From: Limnobacter olei
GTDB lineage: Bacteria > Pseudomonadota > Gammaproteobacteria > Burkholderiales > Burkholderiaceae_B
Length of the DNA stretch: 64,000 bases
Assembly: GCF_029087225.1 (NCBI RefSeq)
Contig: NZ_JARFJD010000016.1
Location: 124,001 to 188,000, forward strand
Reading direction: 5' to 3'
Shown: piece after piece, positions 34,354 to 43,129 of the stretch
How the letters are laid out: each line of letters starts with the position of its first letter
How positions within the stretch are numbered: the first letter of the stretch is position 1
The notes under the pieces: generated by a model
The model's input: only the letters and a program-made list of their open reading frames with translations
The model's database searches: none
Told to the model about the DNA's origin: nothing
Made by a program: the position numbers and the translations under genes

Positions 34354-35190
34354 TTAGCGCTTAAGCGAAGTGGCCTGCATGGTACCGCCCTCGGCTTTCA
34401 CGCCAAGGAAAGTAATCAGGTCGATCGACGCTTGCGAGCCATACTTCAACTCGGGGAAACGTTGCTGACGGAAACAATCGTACATGCGCCATTGCATGGA
34501 ACGAACCGCCCCCTGCGACACCCGGTAGGCCGGCCAGGCTGCGAATGCGGCTTGTGCAGGTTCGGGCTTGGTCAAGTTGGGTAAGCCTTGCAGGCGAATG
34601 CGCTGATCATCGCTTGCGTGGCAACTTGCACATGAAAAATCGTAGGGGCCGGCACGGTAGAAGAAAATTTTCTCACCACGGGCGCGCGATGCCTTCTCCT
34701 CAGGATGGCCTTGAGGAACCTTGATGGCAGCACCACGAGACTGTGCGTAGACATACGCCACCAGTGATTCCATTTCGGTTGGTTTTTCACCTGCGCCTGA
34801 GTATGGCTTCTTGGTAACCTCGGCAATGTCTCGACCTTGCAATGTCACCATGCAATGCACCAAGCGAGTTTCAACATCCATCACTTTGCCCGCATCACCG
34901 AAAAAACGTGGCATTGTGGCGGCAACACCCTCTAACTTGCCAGGCCCGGCACCCATATCACATTGCTCAAGTGATGAATTTTTAGGGCCTTGCGGCTTGC
35001 TCCAAAGGTCTTCGCCGCGCAGTTCAACCAACTCGGCCGGATTGCCATCGGCCAGCATGTCGCGGTATTCCTGAATACCTTGCTCGGTGGTTTTTTGAGC
35101 GTACGCACTCATCGTGAAGGACGCCATTGCTCCGGCGCCCACGAAAGCCACAGCAGCTAGCTTGGCCGCTGTTTTTGCTGTTTGCCTCAT
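34354..35190 (-). CDS. soxA: L-cysteine S-thiosulfotransferase subunit SoxA
   Basis: A 278-residue periplasmic cytochrome. Seen: a signal peptide (to SAYAQ), a single heme motif CASCH at about residues 188-192, and the catalytic heme-ligand Cys in MYDCFRQQRFPEL. The N-terminal domain lacks a CxxCH and keeps cysteines in LEQCDMG and LVHCMVT, so this is a monoheme SoxA. With SoxX it conjugates thiosulfate to the SoxY cysteine. Confidence 0.95.
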   Translation of the reverse strand: MRQTAKTAAKLAAVAFVGAGAMASFTMSAYAQKTTEQGIQEYRDMLADGNPAELVELRGEDLWSKPQGPKNSSLEQCDMGAGPGKLEGVAATMPRFFGDAGKVMDVETRLVHCMVTLQGRDIAEVTKKPYSGAGEKPTEMESLVAYVYAQSRGAAIKVPQGHPEEKASRARGEKIFFYRAGPYDFSCASCHASDDQRIRLQGLPNLTKPEPAQAAFAAWPAYRVSQGAVRSMQWRMYDCFRQQRFPELKYGSQASIDLITFLGVKAEGGTMQATSLKR

Positions 35191-35227
35191 CTCACACCCC
35201 TTCTTATGGTTATGAATTAATTAGAGA

Positions 35228-35539
35228 TTACGCCACTTTGGTTTTGTCAGTTCGGGAGTCGCCCTTGTTGTCAGTCCATGTGATTTCGACTGTGTCACCC
35301 ACTTTGCCGCCTTTGAAAGAAAAGGACAGGAAGGGATTCTTGGACACCGCTGGGCCCCAATTGGCCATCAAAACCACTTTGTCGTTGCACTTGGCCGTGA
35401 CATTTTGAATAAACCATGCGGGCACCAGGCTGCCATCGGAGGCCTTGCGCTGGCCGGTTTCCATTTCATGCGCCATCAACACTTTCACTTCAACTTCGTC
35501 GCCACTGGCTTTGGCGCGAATTTTCATTGGATCACCCAT
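35228..35539 (-). CDS. soxZ: Thiosulfate oxidation carrier subunit SoxZ
   Basis: A 103-residue protein. Seen: MKIRAKASGDEVEVKVLMAHEMETG, IQNVTAKCNDKVVL and the C-terminal DNKGDSRTDKTKVA, all typical of SoxZ. No signal peptide: SoxZ is exported with SoxY by the Tat route. It lies directly after soxY. Confidence 0.96.
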   Translation of the reverse strand: MGDPMKIRAKASGDEVEVKVLMAHEMETGQRKASDGSLVPAWFIQNVTAKCNDKVVLMANWGPAVSKNPFLSFSFKGGKVGDTVEITWTDNKGDSRTDKTKVA

Positions 35540-35561
35540 ATTTTTCTCCCGAATTTTTTAA

Positions 35562-36035
35562 TTAACCGCCACAACCACCGAGGGTCACCTTGACCTCTTT
35601 CTTGGCAAAGTAATACTTGCCATCGGCCTTCACGAGCGCATACACATCGCTTGACTTACCCATTTTTACGCGTGTATTCACCTTGGCATCCGTGCCGGCA
35701 GGGATCATGAATTGAGCAGACAACATGGAGGGATTGTTGGCCACCAGTAAAGCCACTTCTGTGGTGTTTTTCAGCCGGCTGTCCGCACCCACAGGCACCA
35801 CCGCACCGTTTTCAGCGATATCGGGTGCAATCACTGTGATGTCTTTACTCTCAGTGGGCATGCCCGCACCCAGAGCTTTCATCAGCTCGTCCAACGACTT
35901 GGCACCGAATGCTTTGTCTGGATAACCGGCAGCTGCAAATACCTCGTTTGGTTTGATCAATCCGGCAGCAACTGCCAAGCCCAGCACTGTCAGGCCTGAA
36001 GAGGCCTTCAGCACGGTGCGTCTGTTTTGGTTCAT
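35562..36035 (-). CDS. soxY: Thiosulfate oxidation carrier subunit SoxY
   Basis: A 157-residue protein. Seen: a Tat-type signal (MNQNRRTVLKASSGLTVLG) and the C-terminal swinging arm ending in GGCGG, whose Cys carries the sulfur intermediates. Known: SoxYZ is the carrier for the whole pathway. The order soxC-D-Y-Z-A-X-B is co-directional. Confidence 0.96.
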   Translation of the reverse strand: MNQNRRTVLKASSGLTVLGLAVAAGLIKPNEVFAAAGYPDKAFGAKSLDELMKALGAGMPTESKDITVIAPDIAENGAVVPVGADSRLKNTTEVALLVANNPSMLSAQFMIPAGTDAKVNTRVKMGKSSDVYALVKADGKYYFAKKEVKVTLGGCGG

Positions 36036-36064
36036 TGACTAATTCCTCCTAAAAATTTTGTGAA

Positions 36065-36889
36065 TCACTTCTCTTGGACTCGCCCATTCACTTCATTGTT
36101 CAATGCGGATTTGTTGTAGGCCGGCGACAAAGTCGGCACACCCCGAACAGGCCCCACCAAACGGTTCTGGTCCTGTAGATTGCCATGTGCGTTACGTGCG
36201 TAATCGGGCAAAAAGGAAATGACTCTCGCGTCAGGTTTGCAGTTTGACATGCAACGCAGCTCTTTCACATCGGGTTTACCCGAGGGCAACCACATGCCAT
36301 GCTTGGTTTGCATGCCATTGCGGTTGGGCAGTTTGGCTTGGGTTTGCGCCATATTTTGGTCGCTTAGAACAAAATCGTCGCCCACCACACCACCCATGTT
36401 CAAAATATAGGCTGTCACCGCGTATACCTCTTCAGTGCTCAGGCTTTTCGGTGCCGTCCAAGGCATGGCGCGATTGATGTAGTCCCACAAGGTGGACAAA
36501 GTAGGAACTTTCATCAAGGTGGTTCGCTGTGGGGCCGAACCGTCTTTCAACGATTGCACACGACCCTTTTTAATATCTTCCGCTGTGGTACCACCCACGA
36601 TTGGTGTGAAGATTTCATTGCTTTCGCCAAACACGCCGTGACAAGATGCGCACTGAGCATCCCACACTTCCATGCCCTTGGCCACACTGCCGCTGCCTTT
36701 GGGCAAACCGACAAAATCAGGGCGCACATCAATGTCCCAGGCTTTGACTTCATCGGGAGTGGCCACACGCCCCAAGCCATCAAAGGCAACTGCTGCGCCG
36801 GTATACCAAAGCAGCGAACACAGCGACACCGCCACGACAGCATGGCTGAGCAAGCCAAGCAATTTGATTCTGTTTTTCATCTGGCTCAT
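36065..36889 (-). CDS. soxD: Sulfur dehydrogenase cytochrome subunit SoxD (monoheme)
   Basis: About 274 residues. I start at ATG 36889 behind GGGG; a GTG at 36895 that overlaps the soxC stop is possible. Seen: a hydrophobic signal, one heme motif CASCH near residue 80 (QCASCHGVFGE) and the SoxD-like ending (VRGVPTLSPAYNKSALNNEVNGRVQEK). The well-studied Paracoccus SoxD is diheme and about 100 residues longer; the second heme domain is absent here. Confidence 0.92.
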   Translation of the reverse strand: MSQMKNRIKLLGLLSHAVVAVSLCSLLWYTGAAVAFDGLGRVATPDEVKAWDIDVRPDFVGLPKGSGSVAKGMEVWDAQCASCHGVFGESNEIFTPIVGGTTAEDIKKGRVQSLKDGSAPQRTTLMKVPTLSTLWDYINRAMPWTAPKSLSTEEVYAVTAYILNMGGVVGDDFVLSDQNMAQTQAKLPNRNGMQTKHGMWLPSGKPDVKELRCMSNCKPDARVISFLPDYARNAHGNLQDQNRLVGPVRGVPTLSPAYNKSALNNEVNGRVQEK

Positions 36890-36891
36890 GC

Positions 36892-38268
36892 TCACCCCAC
36901 GTGCACGTTGTGCACTTCACCAGCGGCATCCACACGCCAGCTTTGAATTGCATTGTTGTGGTAAATACTTTTGTCATCGCGCTTTTCACGAAGTGTTCGG
37001 TAGCTGGGCTGCACGTAACCGGTACTGTCCACGGCCCTGCTTTGCAATAAGGCCTCACCTTTACCTTCCCAAACCCAAGGCAGGTTGAAACGGGTCAACG
37101 ATTTGTCATGAACTGGGCCTTGCAATTTGGCGGTTTTCCAGCTTTTTCCGCCGTCGGTTGAAACATCAACCGCTGTAATTTTCCCTCTGCCACTCCAGGC
37201 CAGCCCCGTGATGTTGTAAAAGCCAGGGCTGAGTAACTGTTGACCACCGGATGGCGTGGTGATCACCGATTTGCATTCCTGAATCGATGTGTACTGCCGA
37301 TGAGTGCCATCGGGCATCAAGTCCACATAGTGAATGGCTTCGTCTTTGGTCCCGTAGGGTTTATCTCCCACTTCAATGCGGCGCAGGTACTTTACCCAGC
37401 TTACGCCTTGCACACCGGGCACCACCAAACGCAGCGGGTAGCCATTTTCAGAGCGCAACATTTCACCGTTTTGACCATAGGCCAGCAACACTTCACCACT
37501 TTCGACCAACTCCATTGGAATGGTGCGCGTCATGGATGAGCCATCGGCGCCTTCAGCCAAAATGAAACGCCCCTTCTTCAAGTCAACACCACAATATTCC
37601 AGCACCTTGATCAATGGCACGCCGGTAAACTCCGAACAACTCAACATGCCGTGCGTGTACTGAACTGTGGGCACGGCGACATTGGCCCATTCCATGCCGG
37701 AATTGGCGCCACACTCGATGAAATGAACCCGGGAAACAGATTCCATGCGCATGAGTTCATCCACGGTGAAGACCATTTGCTTTTTCACCAAACCGTTGAT
37801 CATCAAGCGATGCTGGGTGGGGTCGATGTCCCACCAACCCTGATGGTGACGCTCAAAATGAAGCCCTGATGGCGTAATGATTCCGAACAAGCCCTGCAAA
37901 GGGCAAAATGAAACAGAGGAGCCACCCACACGGGTCAGGCCCGGGGATTCACGGCGTTGCAGGTTCTTCTCGTATTGCGAGGGCATGCCGTAAGGCATGG
38001 TAGCCACAGGTTGCCCCAGCCCTTTGCTGTGTTCAGGCAAATTCAGAATCACAGGGTCGCCCTGCGCGGCATGGGCCCAACGGGGCGTGCTCGCCACAGC
38101 GCTTGCTGCGCTGGTAGCCACAGCGGCAGCAAATGCTTTTTTAAAAAAACCACGGCGGTCAGTGTCGCTGGCACGGTTAATGAAGGCGATATCACTGCGA
38201 CTGACAAAATTTTCCGGGGCCCGTCGAATTAAGCCCAAAGGAGTGTCTGAGGGAATGTCAAACGACAC
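36892..38268 (-). CDS. soxC: Sulfane dehydrogenase molybdenum subunit SoxC
   Basis: A 458-residue molybdoenzyme of the sulfite oxidase family that removes six electrons from the SoxYZ-bound sulfane sulfur. Seen: a twin-arginine signal (DRRGFFKKAFAAAVA at about 37-51), the Mo-ligand Cys in VHFIECGANSGMEW, and the dimerisation domain (LAWSGRGKITAVDVSTDGGKSW). The start is GTG 38268 behind AGGAGA at five-base spacing. First gene of the sox run; presence of SoxCD predicts full oxidation to sulfate without sulfur globules. Confidence 0.96.
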   Translation of the reverse strand: MSFDIPSDTPLGLIRRAPENFVSRSDIAFINRASDTDRRGFFKKAFAAAVATSAASAVASTPRWAHAAQGDPVILNLPEHSKGLGQPVATMPYGMPSQYEKNLQRRESPGLTRVGGSSVSFCPLQGLFGIITPSGLHFERHHQGWWDIDPTQHRLMINGLVKKQMVFTVDELMRMESVSRVHFIECGANSGMEWANVAVPTVQYTHGMLSCSEFTGVPLIKVLEYCGVDLKKGRFILAEGADGSSMTRTIPMELVESGEVLLAYGQNGEMLRSENGYPLRLVVPGVQGVSWVKYLRRIEVGDKPYGTKDEAIHYVDLMPDGTHRQYTSIQECKSVITTPSGGQQLLSPGFYNITGLAWSGRGKITAVDVSTDGGKSWKTAKLQGPVHDKSLTRFNLPWVWEGKGEALLQSRAVDSTGYVQPSYRTLREKRDDKSIYHNNAIQSWRVDAAGEVHNVHVG

Positions 38269-38311
38269 AAATGTCTCCTGGATATGATTATTCTTGTTGC
38301 GCTGCGTCAGT

Positions 38312-38331
38312 ATATGCGCATATGATCATAT
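38312..38331. promoter_or_regulatory. Overlapping palindromes upstream of the sox operon
   Basis: ATATGCGCATAT (38312-38323) and ATATGATCATAT (38320-38331) are two perfect 12-bp palindromes sharing four bases, 44-63 bases upstream of soxC. This is the arrangement of two dimer sites for a small repressor of the ArsR type, the kind known to control sox genes elsewhere. No such regulator gene is in the window. Confidence 0.65.
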
Positions 38332-38375
38332 CTAGAATTTACGCCCTAAATTCCACTTGTGCAAGCAGTTTGACG

Positions 38376-38753
38376 CTAAGGTTTCTTCTTAGTCTTCTGC
38401 CCGGCCTTTTGCTCAGTTTTCCGCTTTCTAAGGCTGTCGTGGTCGATTTTGTAGTCGGGTTTGGAGATGCCCTGGCTGGTGGGGTCTGTGGGCAAGACGT
38501 TGTGTACGGCCTGTGCGCCCACCTTGGCCACGAGGCGCACCGTGTCGTAAGCTGAGTGGGTAATTTTCTTCTCCACCATGTGCACAGCCGATGAAATCGG
38601 CGCGATTGGACGAATCTTCTTCAGCACGGAGAACGGAATGTCTGCAATTCGGCGATGCACACCCTCGACCTGACGCGTTCCTTCGTCGAGCGTGGCGGAT
38701 ACCAAGTCAACGATGCCTCGCAAATGCGGTTCAAGTGACTTTTTTCGGGACAT
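38376..38753 (-). CDS. Hypothetical small basic helical protein
   Basis: A 125-residue protein started at ATG 38753 behind GAGG. Seen: amphipathic helices (LRGIVDLVSATLDEGTRQVEGVHRRIADIP) and a Lys-rich tail (RKRKTEQKAGQKTKKKP). The first part recalls helical N-terminal regions that precede some bacterial lipase/esterase domains, but no hydrolase domain follows. No membrane segment. Function unknown. It ends 107 bases before the sox operon start region on the same strand and could affect read-through into sox. Confidence 0.6.
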   Translation of the reverse strand: MSRKKSLEPHLRGIVDLVSATLDEGTRQVEGVHRRIADIPFSVLKKIRPIAPISSAVHMVEKKITHSAYDTVRLVAKVGAQAVHNVLPTDPTSQGISKPDYKIDHDSLRKRKTEQKAGQKTKKKP

Positions 38754-38869
38754 ACAAACCTCTTTGGGCCTTGATTGTTGTTGATCGAATTCTAGAAGAG
38801 ATTCGAATTCAGCGGTAGGCAAACCATTCCACTGTAAAATACCCAAATTCAGAGACAGATTCAAACATT

Positions 38870-39352
38870 GTGGCAATTATTATTTACGACCTGGAGTGTG
38901 AATACTCCCACCGCTTCGAAGGCTGGTTTCGATCCAATGAGGATTTCGATGACCAACGCGAACAAAAACTGCTGACTTGCCCTGAGTGTGGCACATCTGC
39001 CATTCGCAAAGTGCCTTCCAAAATCAACATTGGCAACAAAGCACCTGTTGAGCCCAAGCTTGGTGAAACGAGAAGCGCCGATGTACCAGCCGCACCAGCA
39101 GCGCAAAAGCCCAACTCAGTAGATGTGGCCACTGCCTTTGTCATGGCCCGCCAGGCCATTCAGGCCTTGATTAATCACTCCGAAGATGTGGGTGACCGCT
39201 TCGCTGAAGAGGCCCGCAAAATTCATTATGAAGAAGCCCCCATTCGCGCCATTCGTGGACAGGCCAGCCCCGAGGAATTTGAAGAGTTGCGTGATGAGGG
39301 CATTGAAGTAATCGCCCTGCCTGTGCTGCCCAGTGAAGAAGAGTTGAACTGA
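38870..39352 (+). CDS. DUF1178 family protein
   Basis: A 160-residue protein that begins with GTG (VAIIIYDLECEYSHRFEGWF). Seen: an N-terminal zinc-ribbon-like region with CEYSH and CPECGT, a variable linker, and the conserved family end (RKIHYEEAPIRAIRGQASPEE, FEELRDEGIEVIALP). The function of the family is unknown; the cysteines suggest metal binding. It is convergent with regA. Confidence 0.9.
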   Translation: MAIIIYDLECEYSHRFEGWFRSNEDFDDQREQKLLTCPECGTSAIRKVPSKINIGNKAPVEPKLGETRSADVPAAPAAQKPNSVDVATAFVMARQAIQALINHSEDVGDRFAEEARKIHYEEAPIRAIRGQASPEEFEELRDEGIEVIALPVLPSEEELN

Positions 39353-39374
39353 CCCCAGCGGCCATCAGTGCCGC

Positions 39375-39923
39375 TTATTTCACGCGGCGCTTTTCGAGTT
39401 TGCGGGCCAGCGTGCGGCGATGCATGCCCAGCCTGCGTGCCGTTTCCGAAATATTGAAATCGGTTTCCACCAATACCTCGTGGATTCGCTCCCATTCCAG
39501 GTTTTTGATCGAAGTGGTCCGGTTGGTGAGTTCAACGGGTTCGCTACCCGCCACATGACCAAAAGCAGCTTCAATGTCGTCGGTGTTCGAGGGTTTGGCC
39601 AAGTACTGACAAGCCCCCAGTTTAATTGCCTCAACTGCGGTGTTAATACTCGCAAAACCGGTAAGCACCACAATCAACATGGCTGGGTTGTGCGCATGCA
39701 GAGCCTGAACGCAATTCAGGCCTGAAGAATTGCCGCTGAGCTTTAAATCGACCACTGCGTGGGTTGGCGTTTGCTTCAAAAGTATCGCTTGCATTTCTTC
39801 CTGGCTGCTGGCGTGAAGCACTTTGTATTCACGCCGCTCAAAGGAACGCTTTAACACGCGGGCAAATGCCTCGTCGTCTTCAACCAGCAACAAAAGCCTT
39901 TCCATACTGCTACCTTGGCTCAT
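39375..39923 (-). CDS. regA: Redox response regulator RegA/PrrA/ActR family
   Basis: A 182-residue protein. Seen: receiver domain with acidic pocket LVEDDEAF, phosphoacceptor D59 in AVVDLKLSG and Lys in YLAKPS, a Pro-poor linker, and the RegA-type Fis helix-turn-helix (NLEWERIHEVLVETDFNISETARRLGMHRRTLARKLEK). Known: RegA controls respiration, fixation and redox genes. The start overlaps the regB stop by four bases. Confidence 0.93.
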   Translation of the reverse strand: MSQGSSMERLLLLVEDDEAFARVLKRSFERREYKVLHASSQEEMQAILLKQTPTHAVVDLKLSGNSSGLNCVQALHAHNPAMLIVVLTGFASINTAVEAIKLGACQYLAKPSNTDDIEAAFGHVAGSEPVELTNRTTSIKNLEWERIHEVLVETDFNISETARRLGMHRRTLARKLEKRRVK

Positions 39924-41257
39924 GGCGATTTGTTCTCCTGCAAAATCAGGGCATTTAACGGCAAGGCAATCACCACTTCTGCACCGCCCTCTTTGCGATT
40001 GTTCACTGTCAGTGTGCCGCCCAATGTGCGCGCCACATTCATGACCAGAAACAAACCAAGACCACCACCCGGGCGACCCTTGCTTGAATTGTAGGGTGTA
40101 CCCACCTGTTCAAGAATGTCGGCCCTGAAACCGGGACCTTGATCAGCAACGGTTAAAAACAATTGTTCCTGGTTTTTGGACACTTCAAATCGCAACCAGT
40201 TCGGCGACACTTCCAGTGCGTTGTCCAGCACATTGAACACCATTTGCTTCACAGTTGAATCAAACGCAACGGTGAATTCTTCGTCAATGCTGTTGGTGTA
40301 TTCAAAGTACTGGGCTGGGCGGCTGCTTTCCCATTCCTCCACCAAACTTTCAAAGAATTCATTCAAGCTGGTTTTAGAGGAAGACTCTCCACGCGTTTCG
40401 CCGGCTGACAACAAAATACCACTGACAATGCTTTTACAGCGAAGCAGTTGCCCTTCAATTTCCTCGATTTCTTCCAGCATGGCCTGGTCTTTCGAAAATT
40501 GGGGCATTCGTTTCCAGTCGCCCAACACGACAGACATGGTGGCCAAGGGCGTACCCAGTTCATGCGCGGCGCCACTGGCCAACAGACCCATTCGCACAAT
40601 GTGCTCTTCCTCTGCAGCGCGTTGCCGCAGGCTGGCCAAAGCGGCGTCACCAGCGCGCAAGTTACGCCCAATTCTGGTAATGAAAATAACCAGCAAGGCT
40701 GCATTCAGTACAAAACAAATCACCAGGCCTGTGGCATACAAATCGGCAAGTTTGTAAGTGCTGTTCAGCGGCCACACCAGTGGCTTGTTAACGATCGACA
40801 AAAAAGCCAGACACAGCGTGGTAATGGCCACCACCAGCCAAGTCGATTCTGCGCGCAACAACACCGCACTTAAAATAACCTGCAACAAAAACAGAAATAC
40901 AAAGGGATTATTAATACCGCCGGTGAAATAAAGCTGTGCGGTCAGGCTGGCGATATCCACCAGCATGGCTAGAAACAATTCGCGATTGCTGACCACGCGT
41001 TCTTCGTGCCAGCGAAGGTGACTGCCAATATTAAAAGCGATCAGGCACACCATCACCGCCAGCATATTGAACATCGGCAACTGTATGCCGAATCCCCAGG
41101 TAGCGACGAGTATTGTGGCGATTTGGCCACCCACCGCCAGCCAGCGCAGGTGAATCAAATGCAACATGTTTTTGTGGCCGGTTTCATTCAACACGTTTGT
41201 TTCATCAAACGCACTGGCACCTTGCCGAATGGAAACAATGTCGGAATTTATGGCCAT
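39920..41257 (-). CDS. regB: Redox sensor histidine kinase RegB/PrrB family
   Basis: A 445-residue membrane kinase. Seen: six hydrophobic segments, the quinone-site motif GGINNPF at 113-119, the H-box AHELGTPLAT with phosphorylated H232, the redox-active Cys in LLRCKSIVSGIL (C274), and ATP-binding N and G boxes (VFNVLDNALEVSP, GRPGGGLGLFLVM). Known: RegB senses the ubiquinone pool. It follows cyoABCD and the SURF1 gene on the same strand. Confidence 0.93.
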   Translation of the reverse strand: MAINSDIVSIRQGASAFDETNVLNETGHKNMLHLIHLRWLAVGGQIATILVATWGFGIQLPMFNMLAVMVCLIAFNIGSHLRWHEERVVSNRELFLAMLVDIASLTAQLYFTGGINNPFVFLFLLQVILSAVLLRAESTWLVVAITTLCLAFLSIVNKPLVWPLNSTYKLADLYATGLVICFVLNAALLVIFITRIGRNLRAGDAALASLRQRAAEEEHIVRMGLLASGAAHELGTPLATMSVVLGDWKRMPQFSKDQAMLEEIEEIEGQLLRCKSIVSGILLSAGETRGESSSKTSLNEFFESLVEEWESSRPAQYFEYTNSIDEEFTVAFDSTVKQMVFNVLDNALEVSPNWLRFEVSKNQEQLFLTVADQGPGFRADILEQVGTPYNSSKGRPGGGLGLFLVMNVARTLGGTLTVNNRKEGGAEVVIALPLNALILQENKSP

Positions 41258-41311
41258 TGAAATGCGAATCCTGCTGGGAAACCTGAAAAAGCGGGAACTG
41301 ACTTTGGCGAT

Positions 41312-42067
41312 TTATTTGCGATTCAGCCAAACAGTGATACCCGCCACCATCAAGGCCAAAGCATACCAAGTGAACGCGTACACCAAGTGGCTGTTGTGAA
41401 ACTTGATGACGGTTAATCCATCCACTGGATAAGTTTTGGGGGTAAATCCCGTAATTTCTTCTCCAAGGTTGCGTGGCGTGCCCGCATCAATGAAGTATGG
41501 GGCAACAGACTTCAAATTGTGATGCTTTGAAAGCGCGTCAATGTCACGTGAGTACCAGCGATTGCCGGCCGGGTCGTTCTCTCGCAAAAATGCGCCACCC
41601 GTTTCGCTGAGTCTTAGCAAGCCGCGCGCTTCGAACTGACCCTGGGTATTATCAACTGTCATAGGGTCGGCTTCATTCACCGGAATGTACCCCCGGTTAA
41701 TCCATACAATTTTGCCGTTGGCCTGGCGCAGGGGCGTGAGCAACCAATGCCCGGCCCCCAATACCGTGGTGGCTTGCACACGCGTGGTGTACTGAGGCAG
41801 CAAGGCACCTTGCAGTTTCACGTTCAGATATTCATGAGTATCACGACTGACAGCTGGCCATTCGGCTGCCATCGGTGCATCAACAGGTGGAGCATGCACC
41901 CGGTTTTCAACCCGCTCAATGAGGTCGAGCTTGTAGTCAAGTCTGAAAACCTGCCAAGTACCGAGCGAAAGGAATACAGTGAAAAAAAAGGCCGCCAGGG
42001 CAAAGCCCAGCAGCCTTTTCATTGAACTGGATGCATGCACTGAATGGGGCTTTGACACATCATTCAT
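41312..42067 (-). CDS. SURF1 family oxidase assembly protein
   Basis: A 251-residue inner membrane protein started at ATG 42067. Seen: two membrane helices at the ends (residues ~17-38 LLGFALAAFFFTVFLSLGTWQV and the last ~20), and the SURF1 core (GHWLLTPLRQANGKIVWINRGYIP, NLVYAFTWYALALMVAG-like end). Known: SURF1 helps insert heme into heme-copper oxidases; versions paired with quinol oxidases exist. It lies 16 bases after cyoD, so it probably serves this bo-type oxidase. Confidence 0.88.
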   Translation of the reverse strand: MNDVSKPHSVHASSSMKRLLGFALAAFFFTVFLSLGTWQVFRLDYKLDLIERVENRVHAPPVDAPMAAEWPAVSRDTHEYLNVKLQGALLPQYTTRVQATTVLGAGHWLLTPLRQANGKIVWINRGYIPVNEADPMTVDNTQGQFEARGLLRLSETGGAFLRENDPAGNRWYSRDIDALSKHHNLKSVAPYFIDAGTPRNLGEEITGFTPKTYPVDGLTVIKFHNSHLVYAFTWYALALMVAGITVWLNRK

Positions 42068-42083
42068 CCTGCACCACACTCCT

Positions 42084-42485
42084 TCACTTCAACTGTTGAA
42101 TCGACTCAATGGCCTCATGATTCATGCCCGGCATCATGTTGGTGTTCAAGTGGTACATCACCCAAATTGAACCCACCAGCGTGATCACCACGATAATCAG
42201 GGTGAACATCAAGGCCAGCATGGTCCAGCCACCTTCCGATTTACTATTCATGTGCAGGAAGTAAACCATGTGCACCACCATTTGAACAGCACCCAGCGCC
42301 AGAATCACCAAAGCCGTGGTGGTTGAACTTTCAAATACCCCGCCCATGACCAAGGCGAACGGAATCACCGTCAAAATGACAGCAAGCACGAAGCCGATGG
42401 TGTAATCGCGCATGCTGACATGCACTTCATCTTCATCATCGTGGTGATCGTGATGGTCGTTGACGTCGTGTGGATGTGCGCTCAT
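42084..42485 (-). CDS. cyoD: Cytochrome o ubiquinol oxidase subunit IV
   Basis: A 133-residue protein with a His/Asp-rich start ([20 protein letters not shown]) and three membrane helices (YTIGFVLAVILTVIPFALVM, ALGAVQMVVHMVYFLHM, LIIVVITLVGSIWVMYHL). The ATG overlaps the cyoC stop (ATGA). Known: CyoD aids assembly of the CuB site. The His-rich start is longer than in E. coli. Confidence 0.93.
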   Translation of the reverse strand: MSAHPHDVNDHHDHHDDEDEVHVSMRDYTIGFVLAVILTVIPFALVMGGVFESSTTTALVILALGAVQMVVHMVYFLHMNSKSEGGWTMLALMFTLIIVVITLVGSIWVMYHLNTNMMPGMNHEAIESIQQLK

Positions 42486-43129
42486 GGCAATACTCCCATC
42501 AAATAAACGAAGGTAAATACACCGATCCAGATCACGTCCAAGAAGTGCCAGAACATGGAAAGGCACATGACGCGGCGGCGGTTTTCAACAATAAGACCGT
42601 GCTTGTTCAATTGGAGCAACAACACCACCAGCCAGATGATGCCGAAGAACACGTGCAAACCATGGGTACCCACCAGTGCAAAGAAGGCGGTCAGGAAACC
42701 ACTGGTTTGCGGTGTGGCACCAATGCTGATGAAATGCCAAAATTCGTAGATTTCAACAGCCAGAAACGCCAGACCAAGCACGCCGGTGATGGCAAGCCAC
42801 TGAATGGTTTTCTTCACATTGCGGTTTTGCATGCCCACCATAGCCACGCCATAGGTGATTGAACTGAGCAACAGGAATGCTGTGTTCAGGGCCACCAAGT
42901 TCAGGTCGAAAATTTCCGCGCCCGTCGGGCCACCGGCATAGTTGCGACCAATTACTGCATAGGTCGCAAACAGACAAGCGAAGATCAAACAGTCGCTCAT
43001 CAGGTAAATCCAGAAACCCAGCGAGGAACCGTTTTTCGGGTGGTGGTCTTTCACGTAATAACGTGAACTTGGATCAGCCGATGCAATTCCGGCTGCATTC
43101 ATCGCTGAATTCATCACTAAATCAGACAT
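42482..43129 (-). CDS. cyoC: Cytochrome o ubiquinol oxidase subunit III
   Basis: A 215-residue protein with five membrane helices ([44 protein letters not shown]). The ATG at 43129 overlaps the end of cyoB by eight bases, so translation is coupled. Family length. It belongs to the heme-copper oxidase subunit III family. Confidence 0.95.
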   Translation of the reverse strand: MSDLVMNSAMNAAGIASADPSSRYYVKDHHPKNGSSLGFWIYLMSDCLIFACLFATYAVIGRNYAGGPTGAEIFDLNLVALNTAFLLLSSITYGVAMVGMQNRNVKKTIQWLAITGVLGLAFLAVEIYEFWHFISIGATPQTSGFLTAFFALVGTHGLHVFFGIIWLVVLLLQLNKHGLIVENRRRVMCLSMFWHFLDVIWIGVFTFVYLMGVLP

